The translations under genes were made by a program, and so were the position numbers. A DNA stretch of 54,184 nt from Oscillospiraceae bacterium (lineage in GTDB: Bacteria > Bacillota > Clostridia > Oscillospirales > UBA644), in the NCBI GenBank assembly GCA_902783255.1, contig CACZQB010000032.1, positions 1 to 54,184 of the forward strand, written 5' to 3'. The notes beneath the pieces are model-generated. The model searched no databases and had not been told where the DNA came from. It worked only from the letters and a program-made list of their open reading frames with translations. Positions 43,929 through 53,200 of the stretch are shown here, piece after piece. Each line of letters starts with the position of its first letter. The first letter of the stretch is position 1.

Positions 43929-45104
43929 ATGCGTTGCGAAGAAAGATTTTATGAAATATACAAAAAAGACCCTGCGGGAATTACATTTTCGCCATACAGA
44001 ATATGTCCGATAGGCGCGCACAGCGACCATAATCTCGGTAAGATCACCGGTTTTGCGATCGACAAAGGAATACATATTGCCTACCGTCCTAAACAGAATG
44101 GCGTAGTTGAAATGCAGAGCCTTCAGTTTGAAAAGCGCGCTCAGTGGCATATAAAGGACGTGGGAGAAAAAACGGGCGACTGGGCGGATTATCTGCGTGG
44201 CGCAACATGGGCACTGAATAAGGAACATCCTCTTTCGGTAGGCTTGTGCGGCGTAATAGAAGGCAGCCTTCCTATAGGCGGTCTTTCTTCCTCCGCTGCT
44301 GTTATCCTTGCTTTTCTCACTGCTTTATGCAAAGTGAACGGTATCGTTTTATCTTCACAGGAGCTTATCGGTATTGCTTTTGACGCCGAAAAAAATTATG
44401 TCGGCGTCAACGTGGGAACACTCGATCAGAGCTGCGAGGTGCTCAGTAAAAAAGATCATCTTTTATATCTGGACTGCAAAGATAATACTTATGAGCTCAT
44501 TCCCGCAGATCCGTCAATGAAACCGTATAAAATTGCCGTATTCTTCAGCGGACTTGAGCACAGTCTGGCAGGCTCTAAATTCAATATGCGTGTAGATGAA
44601 TTGCGCGCAGGCGTGTATGCTCTCAAAGCGTTTGCCGGTCTTGAATACGGAAAATTCGGACAAACAAATGCCAGGGATGTTTCTTTCGAAATATTTGAAA
44701 AATATAAAAACAGGCTCCCGTCTCCGTGGGCAAAACGATGCGAACACTGGTTTACGGAATTCAGGCGCGTTGAAGCGGGAGCGGAAGCATGGCGGAAAGG
44801 CGATATCGAAGAATACGGACGTTTGTCTTTCGAATCGGGTCTCAGCAGCATAAATAACTGGGAGTCGGGCGCTCCCGAACAGATCAGGCTGTATGAAATT
44901 ATGCGTGAAACCGACGGGATATACGGCGGACGTTTCAGCGGCGCGGGTTTCAAGGGCTGCTGCATGGCGCTGATAGACCCTTCAAAAGCCGAAGCGATCA
45001 GCGAACGCGTTGAGCGTGAATATCTGAAGTCGTTCCCGGAAATGAAAGGCAAATACAGCTTCCACCTCTGCTCAAGTGCAGACGGCACAGCAAATCAGAA
45101 GTGA
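43929..45104 (+). CDS. GHMP kinase, galacturonokinase-like
   Basis: A 391-residue sugar kinase of the GHMP superfamily. The galactokinase N-terminal signature is altered to YRICPIGAHSDHN (23-35), which resembles the plant galacturonokinase version more than the galactokinase GEHTDYN form. The ATP-binding motif is LPIGGLSSSAA (114-124), and the C-terminal GRFSGAGFKGCCMAL is the third GHMP motif. I infer phosphorylation of a hexuronate such as galacturonate at C1, fitting the neighbouring uronate enzymes. ATG 43929 follows AGGAGC. It lies 39 nt after the dehydrogenase and 9 nt before the nucleotidyltransferase. Confidence 0.8.
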   Translation: MRCEERFYEIYKKDPAGITFSPYRICPIGAHSDHNLGKITGFAIDKGIHIAYRPKQNGVVEMQSLQFEKRAQWHIKDVGEKTGDWADYLRGATWALNKEHPLSVGLCGVIEGSLPIGGLSSSAAVILAFLTALCKVNGIVLSSQELIGIAFDAEKNYVGVNVGTLDQSCEVLSKKDHLLYLDCKDNTYELIPADPSMKPYKIAVFFSGLEHSLAGSKFNMRVDELRAGVYALKAFAGLEYGKFGQTNARDVSFEIFEKYKNRLPSPWAKRCEHWFTEFRRVEAGAEAWRKGDIEEYGRLSFESGLSSINNWESGAPEQIRLYEIMRETDGIYGGRFSGAGFKGCCMALIDPSKAEAISERVEREYLKSFPEMKGKYSFHLCSSADGTANQK

Positions 45105-45113
45105 GGTATCCCT

Positions 45114-45851
45114 ATGAAATGTCTTATTCTCGCTGCGGGTTACGCTACCCGACTTTATCCTCTGACCGCAAATTTCCCGAAGCCGTTGCTTAAAGTCGGT
45201 GAAAAAACAATTCTTGACTGGCTTATCGACGATATCAATACTTCCGGTCTCATTGATGAATATATCGTTATTTCAAATCACAGATTCGCCGATATTTTCC
45301 GCGAATGGGCGTCGTTCCATACTTTTAACATTACCGTTGTTGACGACGGCACTTCTTCAAACGAAACGCGTCTCGGAGCGGTTTGCGATATTCGTTTCGC
45401 GATCGAGAAACTCGATCTTGACGACGATCTTTTTATTATTGCCGGCGATAATGTGCTTGATTTTTCTCTCACAAAATTTCTGGATTACGCCCGTCTGAAA
45501 GGCACGTCCTGTACGATGAGATATAAAGAGGACGATATGAAAAAACTCAGGAAATGCGGCATTTCCGAGGTGGACGAAAATGATATTCTGCTAAGCCTCG
45601 AAGAAAAACCCGAAAATCCGAGATCTCACTGGTGCACTCCTCCGTTTTATTACTACAAACGCGAGGACGCCGCAAAAATAGGGGATGCGATCGCCGAAGG
45701 ATGCGGCGTTGACGCTCCCGGAAGCCTTGTATCGTGGATGTGCGCCCATACCGTTATGCACAGCATGGAAATGCCCGGCAGCAGATATGATATCGGCAAT
45801 CTCGAAAGCTACGAAGCAGTCAAAAAAATTTACAGAGGTATAACAAAATGA
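45114..45851 (+). CDS. Sugar-1-phosphate nucleotidyltransferase
   Basis: A 245-residue enzyme of the NTP_transferase family. The N-terminus is CLILAAGYATRLYPLT, with the G-x-x-x-R-x-x-P-L-T motif and FPKPLL with the substrate-contacting Lys, and GDNVLDFS carries the metal-binding Asp. The product should be an NDP-sugar, here most likely UDP- or another NDP-galacturonate from GalA-1-P; the base and sugar specificity are not proven. It lies 9 nt after the kinase and overlaps the epimerase start by 4 nt (ATGA). Confidence 0.85.
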   Translation: MKCLILAAGYATRLYPLTANFPKPLLKVGEKTILDWLIDDINTSGLIDEYIVISNHRFADIFREWASFHTFNITVVDDGTSSNETRLGAVCDIRFAIEKLDLDDDLFIIAGDNVLDFSLTKFLDYARLKGTSCTMRYKEDDMKKLRKCGISEVDENDILLSLEEKPENPRSHWCTPPFYYYKREDAAKIGDAIAEGCGVDAPGSLVSWMCAHTVMHSMEMPGSRYDIGNLESYEAVKKIYRGITK

Positions 45852-46912
45852 AAAATCATGTAGATCTGAACGGAAAAACAGTGCTCGTTACCGGTTCTCC
45901 CGGATTTATAGGCGCAAACCTTGTTATTCGTCTTCTTAATGAAATGGGATTGGGCACGGTAATATCTCTTGACAGTATGAATAACTATTACGACCCCGGG
46001 CTTAAAGAATACCGCCTTTCACTTATCGAAAAAGCGGCAGCCCAAAGCTCAGTAAATCATGTTTTCATCAAAGGAAATATTGCGGATAAACATCTTGTTG
46101 AAAGTGTTTTTGAAAATTACAGACCGACCGTTGCAGTCAATCTTGCAGCTCAGGCAGGTGTGCGTTATTCTATAGATCACCCCGACGTTTATATCGAAAG
46201 TAATATCATAGGTTTTTATAATATACTTGAAGCTTGCAGAAAATATCCCGTAGAGCATCTTGTTTACGCGTCAAGCTCCTCTGTATACGGCGGCAATAAA
46301 AAGGTTCCGTTTTCGGTCGAAGATAAGGTCGATAATCCCGTAAGCCTTTACGCCGCAACAAAAAAGAGCAATGAGCTCCTTGCATATTCATACGGTAAGC
46401 TATACAATATACCGTCCACCGGTCTTCGCTTTTTTACTGTTTACGGACCTGCCGGACGTCCCGATATGTTCTATTTTTCTGCTGCAAAAACTCTTACGGC
46501 AGGCGGTAAGATCAAAATATTCAATTATGGCAACTGCAAGCGTGATTTTACTTATATCGACGATATCGTCGAGGGCGTATATCGTGTTATGCAGGGTGCG
46601 CCCGAAAAGAAAAACGGTGAGGACGGACTTCCTGTTCCTCCGTGCGAAATATACAATATCGGCGGCGGACAGCCCGAAAATCTTCTTGATTTTATTTCCA
46701 CGCTCCAGAAAGAACTCGTTTCCGCAGGCGTTCTTCCGGATAATTACGATTTTGAAGCCCATCGGGAGCTTGTCGGAATGCAGCCGGGCGATGTTCCCGT
46801 CACTTTTGCCGACACCGAAGCGCTCGAGAAAGACTTTGCGTTCCGTCCTCATATAAATATCAGCGAGGGCCTTGCAAAGTTTGCTTCGTGGTATAAAGAA
46901 TACTATAATTAA
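45848..46912 (+). CDS. NAD-dependent epimerase (UDP-glucuronate 4-epimerase-like)
   Basis: A 354-residue extended-SDR epimerase. The cofactor motif is TGSPGFIGANL (family TGxxGFIG), the active-site Ser is in VYASSSSVYGG, and the Tyr/Lys pair is in VSLYAATKKSNEL. RFFTVYGPAGRPDMFYFSAA is the segment that distinguishes UDP-glucuronate 4-epimerases from the UDP-glucose group. It would convert UDP-GlcA made by the fused dehydrogenase to UDP-GalA. The ATG at 45848 overlaps the stop of the nucleotidyltransferase gene, showing translational coupling. It is the last gene of the cassette, followed by a terminator at 46964-46997. Confidence 0.88.
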   Translation: MKNHVDLNGKTVLVTGSPGFIGANLVIRLLNEMGLGTVISLDSMNNYYDPGLKEYRLSLIEKAAAQSSVNHVFIKGNIADKHLVESVFENYRPTVAVNLAAQAGVRYSIDHPDVYIESNIIGFYNILEACRKYPVEHLVYASSSSVYGGNKKVPFSVEDKVDNPVSLYAATKKSNELLAYSYGKLYNIPSTGLRFFTVYGPAGRPDMFYFSAAKTLTAGGKIKIFNYGNCKRDFTYIDDIVEGVYRVMQGAPEKKNGEDGLPVPPCEIYNIGGGQPENLLDFISTLQKELVSAGVLPDNYDFEAHRELVGMQPGDVPVTFADTEALEKDFAFRPHINISEGLAKFASWYKEYYN

Positions 46913-46963
46913 AAGCCTGCTGCAGTAGTTTTTTCAGACAAACCAAGGCAATAAAAACAGATT

Positions 46964-46997
46964 TGCGTATACGGTCAGCTCCGTATGCGCATTTTTT
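46964..46997 (+). terminator. Terminator of the UDP-uronate cassette
   Basis: An 11-bp stem TGCGTATACGG (46964-46974) with CCGTATGCGCA (46981-46991), one wobble pair, loop TCAGCT, followed by TTTTTT. A weaker T-run lies directly after the stop codon. Confidence 0.88.
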
Positions 46998-47076
46998 GTT
47001 GTTGCTTACAGCTTTTTGAACAAATCCGATATTTCTTTTTTTCAGATAATTTCTGAACTTTTTCATTTTTTTTCTA

Positions 47077-47090
47077 TTTTCTATAGAAAA
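47077..47090. promoter_or_regulatory. Palindrome upstream of the adhesin promoter
   Basis: TTTTCTATAGAAAA is a perfect 14-bp palindrome ending 4 bp before the -35 box of the adhesin promoter. It could be an operator for a regulator of surface-protein expression; the A+T content makes chance occurrence fairly easy. Confidence 0.35.
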
Positions 47091-47094
47091 ATGC

Positions 47095-47123
47095 TTGACA
47101 GCTGCTTGACAATGTGATATAAT
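47095..47123 (+). promoter_or_regulatory. Sigma-A promoter of the surface protein gene
   Basis: TTGACA (47095-47100), 17-nt spacer, TATAAT (47118-47123), full consensus. A second TTGACA (47106-47111) and TATAAT (47132-47137) lie just downstream with a 20-nt spacer. Confidence 0.85.
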
Positions 47124-47204
47124 CTATACTGTATAATTGTAAGTATGAATTACTGCAAACTCTACCTTATTATATATACAAATCCAAGAAGGGGAAAGTG
47201 AACC

Positions 47205-50200
47205 ATGAAAAAGACACCAAGGATCAACAGATTTCTGGCATTCTTTATCTCAGTGGTAATGATTGTCAGCCTGATGCCTCTCGATATTATCGCAGAGACT
47301 GTTGACTCGCAAACGCCGGGCATCAGCGAAACAGAAATAATAAGAGAGGAGGATACCGCAAATAACGAACTGACTGATATTTCGAATGACGTGCCGTCCG
47401 ACGAAGACGGATCATCTGATGATCAGAACACGCCTTCAGAAATTACCGAAGGCGCATCAGAACAGTCTTCGGATATCGTTGCGTCTGATAACGGCAACAT
47501 TTCCGTAGACGGAGATGATATATCTTCAGACGGACAGCCTGCCGGCAGTGAAGGCAATGCACTTGACGGCAACGGACAGTCTAACGACAGTGAAGGTAAT
47601 GACCTTGCCAGCGACGTTCAGACGACCGGCAACGATGAAAATGTCGTTAACAATGACGGACAGACTTCCGGCAACGATGAAAACGTCGTAAACAATGACG
47701 GACAGACTTCCGGCAACGATGAAAATGTCGTTAACAATGACGAACAGACGACCGGTAACGGAAACGGTGAAGTTTTCGACGACGGACAGTCGACCGGCAA
47801 CGATGAAAATGTTGTTAACAATGACGGACAGTCTGCCGGCAACGATGAAAATGTTGTTAACAATGACGGACAGTCTGTCACGGAAGGCGATTCCGAAAAG
47901 ACTGCGGGATCTTCCGACAACAATTCCGAAAACGAACCGACCACACCCGAAGTCGTAACTTCGTCAGCGGATGATACAAAATCGGATCCTGAAGACGATT
48001 CGAAAGGTAACGGGGAGCAGTTTTCTTTCGAACCTTCCGAAGAAGAGCAGCAGACTTCCGTCAATACAAATACGGATAAAATAGAAAACGGCGATCCTTC
48101 CGAGACCGAGCCCGAACCTGCCGCCGCTCCCTCTGCTGATACAAAAACAGAGCAGAGCAGCCCCGCAAAGGCTCCCACAAGAGCAGGTGAGACCTTCACC
48201 GTTACGTTCAAAGTCGGCGGAGATATATACGAAACAATAAGTGCCGCAGCAGGCGGAACCATCACGCTTCCCGCCGATCCCACACCTCCGGCAGGCAGCC
48301 GTTTTGATAAATGGATAATAGACGGAACACTTGAAGAGTTCACCTCATCCACGGCTGTCACCTCAGACATGGACGTTCAGGCTGTTTTTGTTGAACAGTG
48401 GAAAGTTGAATTCTTCGACAGAGATGCCGAGCTTTACAAAACCGTCTACGTCGATAAGGGTTCGGCTATAGGCACTCTGCCCGCAGTTATCGATCGTGAA
48501 GACTATATCGCATACTGGGCTGTAGGTGAAGTTGTCACAGGCGCTCAGGGTCACGAGTTCCACGTTACCGGCAGTCGTATCGATGCCACATTCGTTCCTA
48601 CTGAAGATACGCAGATCGTTCCCGATTACGACCTTATAACGTATACCGTTAATTTCTATACGGATGAAACATTCTCTACCCTCTTAGCCACCAGAGAAGT
48701 AACCGCCAATACCGGTTATTCCGTAAACGAATACCCTGATATACCTCCTTACGACGACCCCAATGATCCCAACGATCAGCCCGACTGGTATCACGGCACA
48801 TGGGTATACGGCGACACGCAGTCACCGTCAACGTTCAGCAACCAGGTTCGCATAACCGCTGAAACCGACGGACTCAAAGTATGGCCTTCATATGAAAAAC
48901 AGGCTGTTACCATCACATGGATGGCGAACAACGCTGTTTTCGAAAATACATACACCGAAATCGGCAATTATATCGACCGTCTGCCCGTTATTGCCTCTAC
49001 AGGTAAAGTATTCCTGGGCTGGTTCGATATTTCAACCGATACGGATGTGAAAATTGAAATAGGTTACGGTCCTCTTCTTCACGACGTTACCTTCTACGCT
49101 CTGTTTGAAGATGAAAATGAGATAACCTTCAAAGTTCCGAGATCCGACGGCAATGAAACAATATATACTCAGTTTGTCAGCGACGGCGGCAATATCACCG
49201 CTTTCCCGTCAGCACCCTTCAAAGAGGGCTATATCTTCGAATACTGGTATGAAGAGGGCGATACGAGCTACACGGAAATCAACGGCTCAACGGTTATCGA
49301 CCGCTCCTACGTTCTCGTTCCGAAATTCCGCCCCATCGTCGTTTACGAAATAGATCTTCAATATTATTATATCGCAAACACAGGTTCCGAAAGCGGAAAC
49401 GAGCATATTTTCAGCCAGGAAGTTTTACAGCTCGACAGAGCTGAGATCACAAATACATCGAGCGGCACATACACTATCACTCCTCCCGCTTCTGTTCAGA
49501 CGGAAGCAAATTTCGTTGAGAATGCGCCTCTCTATTACCCCGAAACGACCTCCGTATCCGTTTCGATCGATGATTTTGATGCTGAACATAAAAAAGTCGT
49601 AAGAGTTAAATATGTTCCCCATACAGCTGAATACGATTTTGTATATATGCTCAAAGATCTTACCGGTGACGGTTATACTCAGTTTGACATCGAGCATGTA
49701 TACGGCGTTTTGGGCAGCAGTGTAACTCCCACAGTCAAAAACTACGACTTTGCCGAATTTGAAAGAGCCGATACCGCAACTATAGAAACTTCAGGTATGG
49801 ACGGTCAGGCTACTCAGCAGATCAAAGCTTACTACACCCGTAAGAGCTTCCTGCTTTCTTACAACTCAAACGGCGGCACCTACGTAGCGGGCGGCACATA
49901 TCTTTACGGAACTTCCGTATCGTTGCCGACTACCAATCCCACCAGAGCCGGTTATACTTTTGACGGCTGGTATTCAGACCCCGAACTTACCCAGTCCGTT
50001 TCAGGTTCAGTTCCCATAACCGGAGATACTACCCTCTACGCAAAATGGCAGGGCAACCTTGTTGATTATACCATATTATATATGAAGGAGGAATACAACA
50101 ATTCCACAAACACCACATCCTTCGTATATGAAAGCAGTGAAACTGCTCAGGCAAGAGTAGGCACAACGGTCTACGCCGCTTCCGCTCCCGCTATTACCAT

Positions 50201-53200
50201 GAACGGCTATGAAAAGCTCGCAGCCGTAAACGGCACTGCCACCGCGGGCGGCACAGGCGAAAGCACCGCTGTTGAAATTGCCGCTGACGGTTCCACTGTC
50301 CTCAAAGTCTACTACAGCCTTATCAGATACACCCTTATTTTTAATATAAACAGAAGTACCGGTCGTATCACAATGGGCGGTGAGACTTATACCGGCAGCA
50401 ACTACAAAGTTGAAAATGTAGTTCTCGGTCAGGACGTCTCGTCCATGTGGCCTGCAGGTTCAAGTGAAATATATGCCTCTGATCGTAATTTCGATGGCTG
50501 GACCGGTAGCTCTGAGGGCACATATATAACAAAACGTTATGAACTGATCTGGGTTCATGTTTCACGTGCAAATGCAGATCACGAAATGACATACACCGCT
50601 TCATGGACTAACGACAACTATTCCAGAAACGCATATTACTGGCTGCAGCAGCCCGATGGATCATATGTTATAGATGATGCATACACACAAATCGGCTTGA
50701 ATACAAACAACCTTGGTGCAAAGGATATTGCCGGCTATTCTAAGCATACCGGCACTCCCTCCGGTACAAATCCCGCTACCGGTTCCGCATATCCCGGTTC
50801 CGGCAATCAGACAATTACTACCGAAGTATGGCGCGAAGCATATAGCGATACGTATACATTTAACGGAAACAATTATAATATTGGTGATACTTTAACTCGT
50901 AATGGCCATACTTATACGATAACACAAAGAACCGAACGAAGCGGATATCACCCATATAATCCTTATACATATACAGCTGTCTGCAATGAGCCGGCAGGAT
51001 ATTATGAAGAAGAATCAACTGTTTACTGCTACAACTTCTACTACGACCGTTCTCAGTATAAGATAGATTATTTCTACGAAAGCGATCTGATCGAAACCAA
51101 ATCGAATATATATTTCGAAGCCGATATCAGCGGCTCGGAATATAATTACACACCTGCACGTCCTTCCGGCGTTGACTCGGACTATACATGGGGCGGATGG
51201 TATCTCAAGAGCGATCCGAATACATTGTATGACTTTGGCACAATGCCTGCGCATGATGTTGCGCTTGTTGGCAAATGGATAGCTCCCACATTTACCGTAA
51301 GATTTGTCGACCCTGATACAAACGAAGATCTTTTCCCCTCACAGACTGTTGAAAAGTATCAGAAGGCCACAAACCCCGGCAACCCCGAAAAAACGGGTCA
51401 CAATTTTGAAGGCTGGTATCAGACCACCGCACTCCAGACGCTTTACGACTGGAACACGCAGATCACAGCCAATACGGTAGTATACGCTAAATTCATTTTG
51501 AGAATGCTCAGCTATACCACTCGCTACGTGCTCGTCGAAACCGATCCCGATACCGGCGAAGAAACCGAGGTTCGCGAACTTGCGCCGAGCAAAACTATTT
51601 CGAATCCTACATTCGCAGTTGGCACTGAAGTAAGCGAAAACGCTATAGCCATCGCCGGCTACCGTCCGCAAAATCCTTCAAGAACTCTTGAACTTACGGC
51701 GGATGTAACTCAGAATGTTATCACATTCAAATACGAGCCGAAAACCGACATTATCGGATACACTGTTCACTACGTTCTTGATAAAGACGCCGAAGACTAT
51801 CCCGGTCCGGCGTATGAAGACGCCGACGGATTTATTCACGTTGCTCCTTCAAAAACAGTAAACGATATCTCAGGCGATACCACGTCTGTTGTTGAAATTG
51901 CGGCGGCGCCTGTATACGGCACGCTCTGGACGGATTGTCCTCCTCTCAACGGATTGTATGTTCACCCGGGTGAAGCGGAAAAAGTATTCGTTTTATCGTC
52001 CAATACCGAAAGAAACGTATTCTATTTCTACTATTCACAGTTCAAAAAGGCAACAGTTACAGTAAACTTCCTTGATATGGACGGCAATCCTATTTCGTCA
52101 GAGGTAACAGAACGAGTAAGAGTAAGTAACACATTCACGGTTCCCAGAACCCATCTGGCAAACTGGGAGATTGCGAAAGTTGTTGAAGGCACCTCCTACA
52201 ACGGTCCCGAGGCAGCAAACGAATACATTATAACCAATGAGCATGTTGTCGACGGTCTTACTTTTACGGTCTTCTACAAAAAGAAAGCAACCGTAACCGT
52301 TCACAGCCTTACACAGCAGTATGACAGCCAAAATGCGCTCACTCTTCCCGAAGAACTGAGCGAAAAGGTCACCGTAACAGGCCTTATGCCCGGTCATACG
52401 CTTGAATCCGTAGATCTTGCCTATGCAAATACCGATGCTGCTTCAGGCAAAGGACGTTTGAATGCCGGTGTTGCAACCGTAACGCCTTCAAATGCTCAGA
52501 TTGCAGGACTGACAAACAGTGATTACTATCATTTCAGATATATTCACGGAACTCTTGAAGTAACGCCTATCAACGTTACCGTCCGTGTCGAACCCGACCG
52601 CTGGACGGGCGAAACATACGACGGTAATGTAAGAAAAACAGGCTTTACAAACCCGACGAAGGGAATCGACGATTATATTCTGATAGGTCACGCAAAATAC
52701 AAAGAAGATTACCTTGATGATATATGGGAACTCGTAAAGAGCAAGACAACATATGATGCAAATGCAGTTGGCTTAAAATACTACGCATTTGCAGAGTCTG
52801 ATGCCGGCGACTACACTTATTCTATCCCTCTCTCGGTAAGCGAATTCCCGGATGACCCCAACTACAGCGTCAACCTGTATGTTCGTGCAGGTCGTTTGCA
52901 GATCCTTCCCGTAGACCTCACTATCAAGACCGAAGGTGCTTCAAAAGAATATGACGGCACACCTCTCACCAGAGAAAATGTTACCGTAAATGGATTAGTT
53001 GATGCTGACGCACAAAAAGTAACGGTTACCGCAAACGGCACAATTACAAATGTCGGCTCCGTTAGAAATACTTATGAAATCGATTGGGCAGATGTTAATC
53101 CTGATAACTATAATGTAACAGAGACTATCGGAACTCTCAGAGTTTATGCAAGACAGCTTGTCCTCACAGTTAAAACCAAAACAGTTGATTATAACGGTTC

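Noticed and set aside
47627..47878. CRISPR-like repeat array
   Set aside because: The repeats are contiguous and in frame, with no unique spacers between them, so this is intragenic tandem duplication.
47618..48370. 250-residue minus-strand ORF, Ser/Val-rich and repetitive
   Set aside because: It mirrors the in-frame 42-nt repeats and the acidic linker of the surface protein on the plus strand.
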